The notes below the pieces were generated by a model that saw only the letters and a list, made by a program, of their open reading frames with translations, had not been told where the DNA came from and searched no databases. Positions 40,294 through 53,600 of a DNA stretch of 64,000 nt are shown piece by piece. Source of the DNA: Pseudenterobacter timonensis. GTDB taxonomy: Bacteria; Pseudomonadota; Gammaproteobacteria; Enterobacterales; Enterobacteriaceae. The position numbers were made by a program, and so were the translations under genes. The first letter of the stretch is position 1. Each line of letters begins with the position of its first letter. The DNA is taken from assembly GCF_900021175.1 (NCBI RefSeq), contig NZ_FCOP01000011.1:124001-188000 (forward strand), given 5' to 3'.

Positions 40294-40887
40294 TCAGTTC
40301 ATCTCTTCCTGCGGCATTAAAAAGGGCGAAAAACGGGTGTCCATGTTTAGCTTCATGCGGATATTGCGTTTGTAGGTGTAGACCGTTTTCCCGGTAATGC
40401 TGAGCTGAACGGCAATTTTCTGATTGCTTGCTCCCTCCATCCATAGCGCTAACACTCTCTCCTCCTGACGAGTCAGCAATGTATTCCCCGACTCCACCGT
40501 CTCAGCACACGATGCCAGCGCGGCATTAACTACCGCTGCAAGCGTTGTCAGCGGCACGCTTTTCTTTAAGGCGGCCCACAGGGGATAGTGGCGGGCGAAC
40601 GCCGGGATTGTCTCTCCCTCACCTGACTGCAGCAAAATAACGGGGCGCGTTTCACTGGCGATAAGCAGCGAAGAGAGAGGCGGGAGATGCTGGCTCTCCT
40701 GCATAAAGCCATGCAGATCGACGATAACCAGCGCGGGCCGCCACTGCTGAATATGCTCCCGGGCAAGAAAAAGATTGTTCACCGCGATCGTTTTAAAGGT
40801 CGCCGTAAACAGGCCGGAATGATTGAGCCACGCTTCAAAACCTGAACGGGTGAAGGAACAACGGTCAATCAATAAAATTTTGAACAT
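40294..40887 (-). CDS. ecnR: LuxR-type regulator, EcnR-like
   Basis: 197 residues from the ATG at 40887 (MFKILLIDRCSFTRSGFEAW). The N-terminal half resembles a receiver-like domain without a clear phospho-acceptor pocket, as in RcsA/BglJ relatives. The C-terminal LuxR helix-turn-helix is LLTRQEERVLALWMEGASNQ then KIAVQLSITGKTVYTYKRNI. An ecnR gene of this type is reported beside ecnAB in genera such as Citrobacter and Enterobacter and is absent from E. coli; I assign the symbol from family and place. Confidence 0.75.
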   Translation of the reverse strand: MFKILLIDRCSFTRSGFEAWLNHSGLFTATFKTIAVNNLFLAREHIQQWRPALVIVDLHGFMQESQHLPPLSSLLIASETRPVILLQSGEGETIPAFARHYPLWAALKKSVPLTTLAAVVNAALASCAETVESGNTLLTRQEERVLALWMEGASNQKIAVQLSITGKTVYTYKRNIRMKLNMDTRFSPFLMPQEEMN

Positions 40888-41078
40888 AGAATATTCGCAG
40901 TTGGCAAAAGGATGGGCTTTCTGCATACAGAAAGCGCTTTATCATAAAGAAGTCGGAGGAGTGGTAAAGGGCGGAACTTCCACCCATACTACGGCTATTT
41001 CCTGGTTTAACTCTCTGCAAATAAGGTATTGAACGTTGCGCCTTTCTTTACCAGAATAGACACTCTCATCTGTGCCTT

Positions 41079-41120
41079 GCGGGACGACCCGTAAGCGCCT
41101 CTCACATCGGGGACGGCCCC
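41079..41120 (+). promoter_or_regulatory. Guanidine-II (mini-ykkC) riboswitch
   Basis: Two short hairpins with the diagnostic ACGR loops: CGGG-ACGA-CCCG at 41080-41091 and GGGG-ACGG-CCCC at 41109-41120, 17 nt apart. The ribosome binding site TAAGGAG of sugE follows at 41133-41139. This is the guanidine-II class that switches on the guanidinium exporter SugE/Gdx. Confidence 0.93.
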
Positions 41121-41145
41121 AGACTGTTACGTTAAGGAGCCTGAT

Positions 41146-41463
41146 ATGTCCTGGATTATTCTTTTTATTGCGGGTTTGCTGGAAGTGGTATGGGCGATTG
41201 GCCTGAAGTATACCCATGGCTTTACGCGACTAACTCCCAGCGTGATCACCGTGACCGCCATGATCGTCAGTATTGTTCTGCTGTCGTGGGCGATGCGTAG
41301 CCTGCCGGTGGGGACCGCCTATGCGGTCTGGACGGGGATTGGCGCGGTGGGCGCGGCGATTACCGGTATTCTGCTGTTAGGGGAGTCCGCGAGCCTGGCG
41401 CGTATCGCCAGCCTCGCGCTGATTGTGGCAGGCATTATCGGCCTGAAGCTCAGTACCCACTAA
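41146..41463 (+). CDS. sugE: Guanidinium exporter SugE (Gdx)
   Basis: 105 residues, four membrane helices, SMR family. The essential Glu13 is in [19 protein letters not shown], and the Gdx-type [19 protein letters not shown] is present. It works as an antiparallel dimer exchanging guanidinium for protons. The riboswitch 26 bp upstream of the start confirms the substrate. Its stop overlaps that of blc by 4 bp on the other strand. Confidence 0.97.
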   Translation: MSWIILFIAGLLEVVWAIGLKYTHGFTRLTPSVITVTAMIVSIVLLSWAMRSLPVGTAYAVWTGIGAVGAAITGILLLGESASLARIASLALIVAGIIGLKLSTH

Positions 41464-41990
41464 TGGGGCTGCTCTACCCAAATCAGTTTTGATACATCAA
41501 ACCCCTGCCGGGTGGCGACGGCCAGCATCTGCTGTTTCATCTCTTCCGTAAGCGTTGGCGTGCGGGAGAGTATCCACAGATAGTCGCGATCCGGCCCGCA
41601 AATCAGCGCGTGGCGGTACTCCCGGTCGAGCGCAATCACGTTATAGCCACCATAAAACGGGCCGAAAAAGGAGATCTTTAACGCGGCCCGCTGCGGATCG
41701 CCGGTGAACCAGGCTTCGCCGGTGGTTTGTTGCCACATCCCCCGATCGGGATTGTAGCCCCGGTTAACCACCCGGATCCCGCCATCCTCCATCGCGCTGT
41801 AGGTTGCCGTCACACGCTGTAATCCTCGTTCGAAACGGTGATCCAGCCGGGCGATTTCATACCAGGTGCCGAGAAAGCGTTGAGCATCAAAAGGGGTAAC
41901 AACGGTAACGCCGGGAGGGGGAGTAGGTGTGCTACAGGCAACCACTAAAAACGCGGCTGTCACCGCGGCGATAACAGGCAGAATGCGCAT
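41460..41990 (-). CDS. blc: Outer-membrane lipocalin Blc
   Basis: 176 residues. Signal peptide with lipobox (LVVACST) and the lipocalin motif 1 [20 protein letters not shown], then the GxW core and [20 protein letters not shown]. Blc is a stationary-phase, outer-membrane-anchored lipocalin that binds lysophospholipids. Codirectional with ampC upstream. Confidence 0.96.
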   Translation of the reverse strand: MRILPVIAAVTAAFLVVACSTPTPPPGVTVVTPFDAQRFLGTWYEIARLDHRFERGLQRVTATYSAMEDGGIRVVNRGYNPDRGMWQQTTGEAWFTGDPQRAALKISFFGPFYGGYNVIALDREYRHALICGPDRDYLWILSRTPTLTEEMKQQMLAVATRQGFDVSKLIWVEQPH

Positions 41991-42094
41991 AGTCGTTTCC
42001 TTACTGGTTTTTTTGTTAAGTGTAGATGACAGCAGGAAAATAAGTTTATTCTTAAAATTATTTTGCCGGAGGAGTCTGCTCCCCCGGCAAGGAT

Positions 42095-44289
<2,195 letters not shown>

Positions 44290-44293
<4 letters not shown>

Positions 44294-44649
44294 AGCGTCA
44301 CGATGGCGATGAACGTAATGATGGTCAGGATCGCCGCCAGACCGTAGAACACCCACTTGCCCTGCGGGACATGGATCTTCAGGTCGTGCATGGCGTGGTG
44401 AATACGGTGCAGGCCGCACCACAGCGGCAGGACAATCATCAGGAAGATGAAAATACGGCCAATAATGCTGCTGGAAAAGGCCAGCACGCGCTCGTAGCTT
44501 AGCGCATCGCCCGGATAGATCCCCAGCGGCAGCATAATGCCCACCAGCAGGATAATCACCGGCGCGACAATCGCGCACCACATGCCGCCTGCGCCAAACA
44601 GCCCCCAGAATACCGGCTCGTCCGAGCGTTTTGGATTGTTTTTAACCAC
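44290..44649 (-). CDS. frdD: Fumarate reductase membrane anchor FrdD
   Basis: 119 residues from the GTG at 44649 ([20 protein letters not shown]), equal to the E. coli length; the frame runs to 44679, but AGGAGG stands 5 bp before the GTG. Three membrane helices. With FrdC it anchors the catalytic dimer and binds menaquinol. [20 protein letters not shown] is conserved. Confidence 0.95.
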
Positions 44650-44659
44650 GGTGGCCTCC

Positions 44660-45055
44660 TTACCAGAAGAGTGCGACAAACAGAACCACGACGGTCACCA
44701 CCGCCGTTACCGCCCAGAGCGCCTTAATGACCGGCTCTGGCCCCAGCTTCTCATCCTTGATGACGATGTTCGCCGCTTTCGGCGCCAGCTCAAACCAGGT
44801 TTTGGTATGCAGCAGCGCGGCGGCAAGCACAATCAGGTTGAGGATCACCACAACGGGATTTTGCAAAAAACTGACAAACTCAGCCCAGTTTTCCGGGCCA
44901 TGTTTGAGCGCAAACAGGCCGTAGATCAGCTCCAGGCTGAACCAGACTGCCGGGACCGCCGTTCCCTCACGCAGCATATAGAAGCGATAAAACGGCAGCT
45001 TCTGCCACCAGTTGGACGGCATGGGCCGTACGTAGGCTTTGCGTTTCGTCGTCAT
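44660..45055 (-). CDS. frdC: Fumarate reductase membrane anchor FrdC
   Basis: 131 residues, the E. coli length. Three membrane helices; N-terminus [20 protein letters not shown] with the quinone-site Glu29 region ([14 protein letters not shown]). 10 bp between frdC and frdD and 10 bp between frdB and frdC, one operon. Confidence 0.97.
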   Translation of the reverse strand: MTTKRKAYVRPMPSNWWQKLPFYRFYMLREGTAVPAVWFSLELIYGLFALKHGPENWAEFVSFLQNPVVVILNLIVLAAALLHTKTWFELAPKAANIVIKDEKLGPEPVIKALWAVTAVVTVVVLFVALFW

Positions 45056-45065
45056 TATGCACTCC

Positions 45066-45800
45066 TTAGCGTGGTTTCAGGGTGGCGATAAGAAAGTCTT
45101 TCGAGCTCTCTACCTTGCCCTGTTGAATGGCTGCGGCCGGATCGACATGTTTTGGACAGACCTCTGAGCAATAGCCCACAAAGGTACAGGTCCAGACGCC
45201 GTTCTGACCGTTAAGCTGCGCCATGCGCTCTTTTTTACCGTGGTCGCGACTATCTTCGTTGTAGCGATGCGCCAGGGTAATTGCCGCCGGGCCGATAAAC
45301 TCCGGATTCAGGCCGAACTGCGGGCAGGCCGCGTAGCACAGGCCACAGTTGATGCAGCCGGAGAACTGATGGTATTTCGCCATCTGCGCCGGGGTCTGAA
45401 GGTTAGGCCCCTGATCCGGCGTGCGCGGATTGCCGATAATGTAAGGCTTAATCGCCTCCAGGCTTTCGATAAAGTGGGTCATATCCACTACTAAATCGCG
45501 CTCGATGGGGAAGTTAGCCAGCGCCTCGACTTTGAGCCCTTTCGTGTAGTCGCGCAGAAAGGTTTTGCAGGCGAGCTTCGGCACTTTGTTCACCATCATG
45601 CCGCAGGAACCGCAGATGGCCATGCGGCAGGACCAGCGGTAGCTCAGATCCGGCGCCAGGTTGTCTTTAATGTAGCCGAGCGCGTCCAGCAGGGAGGTTT
45701 GTTCGTCATAAGGCACTTCATAGAAAGCGCTGTGCGGGGCGGCATCCACTTCCGGGTTGTAGCGCACCACTTCGACTTTCAGGGTTTGCATCTCAGCCAT
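45066..45800 (-). CDS. frdB: Fumarate reductase iron-sulfur subunit FrdB
   Basis: 244 residues from the ATG at 45800 ([20 protein letters not shown]), the E. coli length; overlaps frdA by 8 bp. The [2Fe-2S] ligands are in [14 protein letters not shown], and the [4Fe-4S] and [3Fe-4S] ligands in [15 protein letters not shown] and [11 protein letters not shown]. Carries electrons from menaquinol at FrdCD to FrdA. Confidence 0.98.
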   Translation of the reverse strand: MAEMQTLKVEVVRYNPEVDAAPHSAFYEVPYDEQTSLLDALGYIKDNLAPDLSYRWSCRMAICGSCGMMVNKVPKLACKTFLRDYTKGLKVEALANFPIERDLVVDMTHFIESLEAIKPYIIGNPRTPDQGPNLQTPAQMAKYHQFSGCINCGLCYAACPQFGLNPEFIGPAAITLAHRYNEDSRDHGKKERMAQLNGQNGVWTCTFVGYCSEVCPKHVDPAAAIQQGKVESSKDFLIATLKPR

Positions 45801-47583
45801 TCGCCGTCTCCTTCTTCTCGGCCGCTTCCGCTTCTGCACCATAAACACGTTTTGCCGGCGGCAGCGTGGTGATCTTCACATCGCTGTAGCCCAGACGGGT
45901 GGTCCCGTCCGCGTCGCGCCAGGCGAGGGTATGCTTGAGGAAATTGACGTCGTCGCGCTCGGTGCAGCCTTCGTCCAGACGCTGGTGCGCGCCGCGCGAC
46001 TCCTTACGCGCCATTGCGGAGTGGGCCATACATTCGGCGACGTTAAGGCCATGACCCAGTTCGATGGTATAAAGCAAATCGGTGTTAAATACGCTGCTGG
46101 TATCGGTGATGCGCACGCGCTTATAGCGCTCCTGCAGCTCCGCCAGCTTGTCGATAGTTTTCTGCATCAGTTCCGGCGTGCGATAGATGCCGCAGCCCTC
46201 TTCCATCGACAGCCCCATCTCATCGCGGATCTTCGCCCAGTTCTCGCTCCCTTCCTGGTTAATCAGCGCTTTTAACCGTTTTTCGATATCGGTCACCTGC
46301 GCATCCAGTGCCGCGGTATTGGCTTCGCCCGCCGTTGCGGCACGTTCCATCGCTTTCTCACCCGCCAGACGGCCAAAGACCACCAGCTCCGCCAGCGAGT
46401 TTGAACCCAGACGGTTGGCGCCGTGCAGGCCGACGGATGAACACTCGCCCACCGCAAACAGCCCTTTGATGCGGGTTTCGCACTGCTGATTGGTCTCGAT
46501 TCCGCCCATCGTGTAGTGCGCGGTCGGACGTACCGGAATCGGCTCTTTCACCGGATCGACGCCCACGTAGGCTTTCGCCAGCTCGCAGATAAACGGCAGA
46601 CGCTCCAGCAGCTTTTTCTCTCCCAAATGGCGCAGGTCGAGATAGACCACATCACCGCGCGGCGTGGCGATGGTGTTGCCTTTGCGCCACTCGTGCCAGA
46701 AAGCCTGAGAGACTTTGTCGCGCGGGCCGAGTTCCATATATTTGTTTTTCGGCTCGCCAAGCGGGGTTTCTGGCCCCATGCCGTAATCCTGCAGATAGCG
46801 ATAGCCGTTTTTGTTGACCAGAATCCCGCCTTCGCCACGGCAGCCTTCGGTCATCAGGATGCCGGAGCCGGGCAGGCCGGTGGGGTGATACTGTACGAAC
46901 TCCATATCGCGCAGCGGTACGCCGTGGCCGAGCGCCATGCCCATGCCGTCGCCGGTGACGATGCCGCCATTGGTATTGTAGCGATAGACGCGCCCGGCGC
47001 CGCCGGTTGCCATCACCACCGCGTTGGCGCGGATCTGGACCAGCTGGCCCTCCATCATATTCATCGCTACCAGGCCGCGCGCCTGGCCGTCGTCCACCAG
47101 AATATCGAGGACGAAATGTTCATCGAAGCGCTGGATCTGGGGGAACTGGAGGGAGGTCTGGAAGAGGGTGTGCAGCATATGGAAGCCGGTCTTATCGGCG
47201 GCGAACCAGGTGCGTTCGATCTTCATGCCACCGAAACGGCGCACGTTAACGCTGCCGTCGGGACGGCGGCTCCACGGGCAGCCCCACTGTTCAAGCTGGG
47301 TCATTTCGGTGGGGCAATGGTGCACAAAATAGTCAACGACATCCTGTTCGCAAAGCCAGTCGCCACCTGCGACCGTATCGTGGAAATGATACTCAAAGCT
47401 ATCGTGATCCTGCGCGACGGCGGCGGACCCGCCTTCAGCGGCAACCGTATGGCTGCGCATGGGGTAGACTTTAGAAATCAACGCGATTTTCGCGTGTGGA
47501 TTGGCCTGCGCGGCGGCGATGGCGGCGCGTAATCCTGCGCCACCAGCGCCGATAACAGCAAGATCGGCTTGAAAAGTATGCAC
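45793..47583 (-). CDS. frdA: Fumarate reductase flavoprotein subunit FrdA
   Basis: 596 residues, starting with GTG at 47583 as in E. coli. FAD-binding [14 protein letters not shown] at 11-24, covalent-FAD His45 in [14 protein letters not shown], and the active-site segment [13 protein letters not shown]. Reduces fumarate to succinate as terminal acceptor of anaerobic respiration. First gene of frdABCD; an FNR-type region lies upstream. Slightly shorter C-terminus than E. coli (602). Confidence 0.98.
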   Translation of the reverse strand: MHTFQADLAVIGAGGAGLRAAIAAAQANPHAKIALISKVYPMRSHTVAAEGGSAAVAQDHDSFEYHFHDTVAGGDWLCEQDVVDYFVHHCPTEMTQLEQWGCPWSRRPDGSVNVRRFGGMKIERTWFAADKTGFHMLHTLFQTSLQFPQIQRFDEHFVLDILVDDGQARGLVAMNMMEGQLVQIRANAVVMATGGAGRVYRYNTNGGIVTGDGMGMALGHGVPLRDMEFVQYHPTGLPGSGILMTEGCRGEGGILVNKNGYRYLQDYGMGPETPLGEPKNKYMELGPRDKVSQAFWHEWRKGNTIATPRGDVVYLDLRHLGEKKLLERLPFICELAKAYVGVDPVKEPIPVRPTAHYTMGGIETNQQCETRIKGLFAVGECSSVGLHGANRLGSNSLAELVVFGRLAGEKAMERAATAGEANTAALDAQVTDIEKRLKALINQEGSENWAKIRDEMGLSMEEGCGIYRTPELMQKTIDKLAELQERYKRVRITDTSSVFNTDLLYTIELGHGLNVAECMAHSAMARKESRGAHQRLDEGCTERDDVNFLKHTLAWRDADGTTRLGYSDVKITTLPPAKRVYGAEAEAAEKKETANG

Positions 47584-47690
47584 GACATTCCTCCAGATTG
47601 ATAAGATTCCGCAGCGCGGCTACCGGCTGGAAGCGGGTCTGCCTGCAGGCCGCGGCGAAAGCGATTCCACTGCTCCTTTATGGGTAAAAG

Positions 47691-47737
47691 AGTATAACCG
47701 TATGGATGTGAGGGAAATTTGACGTGTTCGATTTTTT
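47691..47737 (-). promoter_or_regulatory. frdA promoter with FNR-like site
   Basis: On the minus strand ATCGAACACGTCAAATTTC aligns with the FNR region of E. coli frdA (ATCGATCTCGTCAAATTTC), and TATACT (complement of 47691-47696) stands at the matching -10 place. The 308-bp frdA-epmA gap holds no gene besides this and the epmA promoter. Confidence 0.65.
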
Positions 47738-47891
47738 TGCTGAAATTTCCCTCGACTTATCACTGAAACTGATGAATTGAGTCGCTTATATAGATCCTGT
47801 GCCGGCGCCGGGAAATTTCCTGCACAAAATTTGTCTCTCCCTGCGGTAACGAGTAGACTTCGTGCCCTTGTCTGAATTTGGAGAATTTCCC

Positions 47892-48869
47892 ATGAGCGAA
47901 ACGGCAACCTGGCAGCCGAGCGCATCCATTCCAAACCTGTTGAAACGTGCGGCGGTAATGACGGAAATCCGTCGCTTCTTTGCCGATCGCGGCGTGCTGG
48001 AGGTGGAGACGCCCTGCATGAGCCAGGCGACGGTAACCGATATCCATCTGGTCCCGTTTGAAACCCGTTTTGTGGGACCCGGCCACTCGCAGGGAATGAA
48101 CCTCTATCTGATGACCAGCCCGGAATATCATATGAAGCGGCTGCTGGCGGCGGGATGCGGGCCAATTTTCCAGCTGTGTCGCAGCTTTCGTAATGAAGAG
48201 ATGGGGCGTCATCACAATCCGGAATTTACGATGCTGGAGTGGTATCGTCCGCACTATGACATGTATCGTCTGATGAACGAGGTGGACGATCTGCTGCAAC
48301 AGGTGCTGGACTGCCCGGAAGCGGAGACGCTCTCCTATCAGCAGGTGTTCCAGCGTCATCTGGAGATCGACCCGCTTTCGGCGGATAAGGCGCAGCTACG
48401 TGAAGTGGCGGCGAAGCTCGATCTCAGCAACGTGGCCGATGAGGAAGAAGATCGCGACACGCTGCTGCAGCTGCTCTTTGCCTTTGGCGTAGAGCCGCAG
48501 ATTGGCAAAGATCGCCCCACTTTCGTCTATCACTTCCCGGCAAGCCAGGCGTCGCTGGCGCAGATCAGCACCGAAGATCACCGCGTCGCCGAGCGTTTTG
48601 AGGTCTATTACAAAGGGATGGAGCTGGCAAACGGCTTCCACGAGCTGACCGACGCGCGCGAACAGCAGCAGCGTTTTGAGCAGGATAACCGCAAGCGTGC
48701 CGCACGTGGCCTGGTGCAACAGCCGATCGATCATAATCTGCTGGAGGCGCTGAAAGCGGGCCTGCCAGACTGCTCCGGCGTGGCGCTGGGGGTGGATCGT
48801 CTGGTCATGCTGGCGCTGGGCGCAGAGCAGCTGGGCGAAGTGATCGCCTTTACGGTCGATCGAGCCTGA
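47892..48869 (+). CDS. epmA: EF-P-(R)-beta-lysine ligase EpmA
   Basis: 325 residues from the ATG at 47892 ([20 protein letters not shown]), the E. coli length. A paralogue of the catalytic core of lysyl-tRNA synthetase lacking the anticodon domain. Class II motif 2 ([20 protein letters not shown]) and motif 3 ([15 protein letters not shown]) are present. Attaches (R)-beta-lysine, made by EpmB, to Lys34 of EF-P. Divergent from frdA. Confidence 0.98.
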   Translation: MSETATWQPSASIPNLLKRAAVMTEIRRFFADRGVLEVETPCMSQATVTDIHLVPFETRFVGPGHSQGMNLYLMTSPEYHMKRLLAAGCGPIFQLCRSFRNEEMGRHHNPEFTMLEWYRPHYDMYRLMNEVDDLLQQVLDCPEAETLSYQQVFQRHLEIDPLSADKAQLREVAAKLDLSNVADEEEDRDTLLQLLFAFGVEPQIGKDRPTFVYHFPASQASLAQISTEDHRVAERFEVYYKGMELANGFHELTDAREQQQRFEQDNRKRAARGLVQQPIDHNLLEALKAGLPDCSGVALGVDRLVMLALGAEQLGEVIAFTVDRA

Positions 48870-49045
48870 CAACATTGCCCCTTCTGCCTGAGAGGGGGCG
48901 CTTTCCTGGCAACAAAGCTTTCCACCTCGCCAAAATTATTACGTTTTCCCCGCTTGTCCTTTTCTGAATTTGACCCGCAAAGCCACACCTTTTGTCGGGC
49001 CATCTGGTAACATCCGCGGCGGCTACACACCTAACGGATAGTACT

Positions 49046-50548
49046 ATGAACCAGTCACTAAAAAAGATGACCCTGACCGGGCTCATCCTGATGATATTTA
49101 CTTCAGTTTTTGGCTTTGCCAACAGCCCCTCCGCGTTTTATCTGATGGGCTACAGCGCCACGCCGTTCTATATCGTTTCCGCCGTGCTCTTTTTTATCCC
49201 CTTTGCCCTGATGATGGCGGAAATGGGGTCGGCGTACCGCAAGGAAGAGGGCGGGATTTACTCCTGGATGAATAACAGCGTGGGACCACGTTACGCCTTT
49301 ATCGGCACCTTTATGTGGTTCTCCTCCTACATCGTCTGGATGGTAAGCACCGCGGCGAAAGTCTGGGTGCCTTTTTCCACCTTCCTGTTTGGCTCTGACC
49401 AGACGCAGGTCTGGTCGCTGGCAGGGCTCAGTTCAACGCAGGTTGTCGGTATTCTGGCCGTCTGCTGGATGCTGGTGGTGACGGCGGTGGCTTCTAAAGG
49501 CATCAACAAAATCGCCCGCGTCACGGCGGTAGGCGGAATTTCGGTGATGTGTCTTAACCTGGTTCTGCTGCTGGCGAGCATCGCGATCCTCTGTCTGAAC
49601 GGCGGTCATTTTGCCGAAGAGGTCAACTTTGCCGTCTCGCCGAATCCGGGCTACCAGTCTGGTCTGGCGATGCTGTCGTTTGTGGTCTTCGCCATCTTTG
49701 CCTATGGCGGGATTGAAGCGGTCGGCGGACTGGTGGATAAAACCGAGAAGCCAGAGAAGAATTTTGCCAAAGGCATTATCTTTGCGGCGATTGTGATTTC
49801 TGTCGGTTACTCGCTGGCGATCTTCCTGTGGGGCGTGAGTACGAACTGGCAACAGGTGCTCGGCAACAGCACCACCAACCTTGGCAATATCACCTATGTG
49901 CTGATGAAAAGCCTGGGGATGACGCTGGGGCAGGCGATGCACCTTTCTCCAAACGCGGCGACCACGACGGGCATCTGGTTTGCACGTATCACCGGGCTTT
50001 CCATGTTCCTCGCCTATACCGGAGCCTTTTTTACGCTGATCTACTCTCCGTTGAAGGCGATTATTCAGGGGACGCCGAAAGCGCTCTGGCCCGCGTCGAT
50101 GACGCGTCTGAACAGCGCCGGAATGCCAGCCAACGCCATGTGGATGCAGTGCCTGCTGGTCTGCCTGTTTATCCTGCTGGTATCGTTTGGCGGTGATACC
50201 GCGTCGGCGTTTTATAATAAGCTGACGCTGATGGCGAACGTCTCCATGACGCTGCCCTATCTGTTCCTGACCATCGCGTTCCCGTTCTTCAAGGCGAAAG
50301 CAGATCTGGAGCGTCCCTTTGTGATCTTCAAAACCCGCGCCTCGACGCTGGTTGCCACCACGCTGGTGGTGTTGCTGGTCACTTTTGCCAACATCTTCAC
50401 CGTTATTCAACCGGTGATTGAGGCGGGCGACTGGAACAGCGCCCTCTGGATGGTCGGCGGGCCGGTCTTCTTCTCCCTGCTGGCGATGGGAATTTATGAG
50501 AATTACCGCCGTCGTTTAGCCCAGCAGCCGCAGTGGGCGATGGAGTAA
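49046..50548 (+). CDS. yjeM: APC-family transporter YjeM
   Basis: 500 residues from the ATG at 49046 (MNQSLKKMTLTGLILMIFTS), the E. coli length; a frame extension to 48992 lacks homology. About twelve membrane segments, with FGFANSPSAFYLMGYSATPF in TM1 and MMAEMGSAYRKEEGGIYSW. Predicted amino-acid antiporter related to GadC/YjeM; the substrate is not established here. Confidence 0.94.
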   Translation: MNQSLKKMTLTGLILMIFTSVFGFANSPSAFYLMGYSATPFYIVSAVLFFIPFALMMAEMGSAYRKEEGGIYSWMNNSVGPRYAFIGTFMWFSSYIVWMVSTAAKVWVPFSTFLFGSDQTQVWSLAGLSSTQVVGILAVCWMLVVTAVASKGINKIARVTAVGGISVMCLNLVLLLASIAILCLNGGHFAEEVNFAVSPNPGYQSGLAMLSFVVFAIFAYGGIEAVGGLVDKTEKPEKNFAKGIIFAAIVISVGYSLAIFLWGVSTNWQQVLGNSTTNLGNITYVLMKSLGMTLGQAMHLSPNAATTTGIWFARITGLSMFLAYTGAFFTLIYSPLKAIIQGTPKALWPASMTRLNSAGMPANAMWMQCLLVCLFILLVSFGGDTASAFYNKLTLMANVSMTLPYLFLTIAFPFFKAKADLERPFVIFKTRASTLVATTLVVLLVTFANIFTVIQPVIEAGDWNSALWMVGGPVFFSLLAMGIYENYRRRLAQQPQWAME

Positions 50549-50600
50549 CTATCAGCTTCTGATATGTCACCCGAATTTGTTCGAGTGACGGGTGAAGGAG

Positions 50601-50629
50601 AAAAAAGCCGGTCATCTGACCGGCTTTTT
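50601..50629. terminator. Bidirectional terminator between yjeM and mscM
   Basis: AAAAAAGCCGGTCA-TC-TGACCGGCTTTTT, a perfect stem with A and T tracts, between convergent genes. Confidence 0.93.
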
Positions 50630-50630
50630 A

Positions 50631-53600
50631 CTATAAGCTTCCTGCCGGGCGACTTTTCGCCGCAGAGGTGAGGGTTCTCCCCGTTTTCTTTCCATCCAGC
50701 GTCTCCAGCCGCATCTGGAACGGCGGGAACGGCATATCGATACCGTGCTCGCGGAAGCCTGCCAGAATCAGCTGATGGATCTCATGACGCAGCGGCATAC
50801 GGTGGACCATTTCGGCGGCGTAAATACGCAGTTCGAAGATCTGGATCCCCTGTTGCAGATCCACCAGGAAGACCTCCGGCGGCGGGTTATCAATCACCAG
50901 CGAGCAGCGTTCCGCAGCGGTATAGAGAATCTGCGTGACCTCTTCGCTATTGGCATCCGAAGGCGCCGGAACGGTCAGTACCACGCGCGTGACGGAGTCA
51001 GAGAGCGACCAGTTGATAAACTGCTCGGTAATAAAGGCCTTGTTGGGCACGATAATCTCTTTCCGGTCCCAGTCGCTGATAGTGGTGGCGCGCGTGTTGA
51101 TTTTGGTGATGCTGCCGGTGAGATCGCGGATCGTTACCGTATCGCCAATACGAATCGGCTTCTCAAAGAGAATAATCAGGCCCGAAATAAAGTTGGCGAA
51201 GATCTCCTGTAAACCAAAACCAAGCCCCACACCGAGCGCGGCGACCAGCCACTGCAGCTTCGACCATTCGATACCAATCATCGAGAAGCCCACCAGGCCG
51301 CCAAACATCAGGATCAGGTACTTGGTGATGGTGGTAATGGCATAGCCGGTACCAGGCGTGAGATCCAGATGCTGTAACAGCGCCAGCTCCAGCAGGGCAG
51401 GGAAGTTACGCACCAGCTGGGTCGTAATAATCAGCACCAGAATGGCGATTAGCACCGCGCCGAGGGTGATCGGCTCCAGGCTTTCTACCCCCTGAACCGT
51501 CGAGGTAACGTCCCACAGGGTAATGTTTTCCAGAAAGCCGAAGGCGGAATGAATTTCTGACCAGAGGAAGATCACTGACAGCAGAGCAATCAGCATCAGG
51601 ATAGAGCGTACCAGCCGCAGCGACTGGGTACTGATGGCGTCGAGATCCAGCTCCACATCGTCCACCTCCGCGGCGCCTTCCGTACTGCTGGTGCTGTGTG
51701 GCTCCTCCTCGCCGCGCGCTCGCTGGGCAAGAATTTCAGCCCGGCGGTGTTTAGCGCGGTCAAATGCCAGACGGCGACGCTGAATCAGCATCCAGCGGCG
51801 GATAATGTGATAGACCACCAGCAGCAGGAACCAGATTGCGACCGAGGTCTCCAGACGCGCCAGCAGCGCCTGGGCGGTAGCCAGATAGCCGACCGCCGCC
51901 GCCAGGATCGCCGCCAGCGGGGCGCTGAGCAGCAGGTTCCAGAGCATGTGGTTCGCCATGTTATCGCCGCTGCCTGTTTTATCGAGATAGAGGGGGATTC
52001 CCGCTTTCTTCAGGCTCAGCGTCACCACTGCCAGGGCGCCGCAAATCAGGATAAAGCAGAGGCGGCCCAGCGAGCCGGAAAATTCTCGATCGTTGAGGTT
52101 ATCAAACATGATGAGCGCCATGATCAGCGGCACAATAAGCCCGATACTCATCAGGTAGTAGCGCATCGCCCGTGCCACGCGATGGCGCGGCCAGCCGAAA
52201 TGGGCGATAAACAGGCCGTTGGGGCGGGCAAAGGTGGCTAAAATCATCACCACCCACAGCAGCGGCACGGTGGCGGTGACGCCATCGCCAATCGCTACCG
52301 CCAGCGGCCAGGGCCAGGCTTCCCGTAAACCGTAACCCAGCGTCATCCACAGTACCGGCAGCGGCGAGGCGACCAGAATCGACCAGAAAACGGTGCGCAG
52401 AGTCAGCCAGAAGTGATCCTGGGTGACTTTGCCAACGCGGGCGCTGGAACGCTCCAGAAACTGGGTAAAGTGGCGGCGCGAGTAGATACTGAATCCGACC
52501 AGAATTAACGCCCCCAGCAGCGGGAAAATGGTCTCTTTGCTGGTGAGCATCATCACGCTGGCCCGGCCAAGCTGGCTGAAGGTATCCAGCGAAATCAGGC
52601 GGCGCAGATCCTGCACGATATCAATCGGCCAGGAGATGGTCATCGGCCGTACGTCGGAGGTCCAGAAGAGGTAACGATGCGTCGCCTCGTTGACCTCGTT
52701 AAGCGCATCCTCAAGCTGGCTGTTGGAAACTTTCAGCTTGGTCAGCTCCAGGATCAGCGTATCGCCACCCTGGAGCAGCGTGGTGAGCAGTTCGCGTTGG
52801 GTACGCAGCTGCGCCTCCAGAATGCGGTTTTGCTCACTGCTTAACGGTTTGCCGTCCGCCTGACGGATCTGGCGAAGCTGCGGCTGTTTGTTGAGTAAAT
52901 CTTCATAACGCAGGCGCTGCACGCGCAGCTGCGCCATTTCGGTATCCAGCTGCTGCGGTTTTGGCATCTCCGGCAGTCGCGCGACCTGAGCACGAAGCGC
53001 TTCGCCCAGCAGATTAGAGGAGCCAAGCCACTGGGACTGTTCGCGCAGGGTATTGAGCGCCTGACGAACCTGAAGCGTCTGATTGGTCGCCTGCCGCTGC
53101 TGCGAGGCGACCAGATCCATACGCTGGGCCTGCTGGTTGAGCGCGGCGGAGAGTTCACGGTTGATTCTGAACTGTTCGACAATCCCTGCCGGCAGGTTGG
53201 CGCTGCTCTCTGCCAGCAGCTCGGTGCTCTCCAGCGCCCGTTCCGCCTCACGCTGGCGCTGGCTGTTGAGCTGGTTACGCAGCGCCTGCAGATAGGCATC
53301 AAGCTGTTCGCTCTGCTTCTGCGCCAGTTCCGAACGCATACGCGCCAGCTCCTGACGGTTATTGGCAGAGAGCTGAGCCAGCTCAAGCTCATCCACCAGC
53401 GCTTTGAGTTTAGCGGACTCCGCCTGAATACTCAGGCTTTGCGCCTGGGTCAGCGGCGTGTTGCCCGCCTGCGCGCCTGCGCGGCGCTCCACCTCGTTGA
53501 GCTGGCGGCGAGCCTCTGTCTGCTGCTGGGGAAGCTGGCTTAAGGAGTCGGCGATTTCCCGCGCGCGCTCCTGCTCCTGCTGCGCCAGGCGGCTCTTCTC

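Noticed and set aside
47862..47891. Upstream start for epmA
   Set aside because: The ten extra residues do not match the family, and the ATG at 47892 gives the exact usual length.
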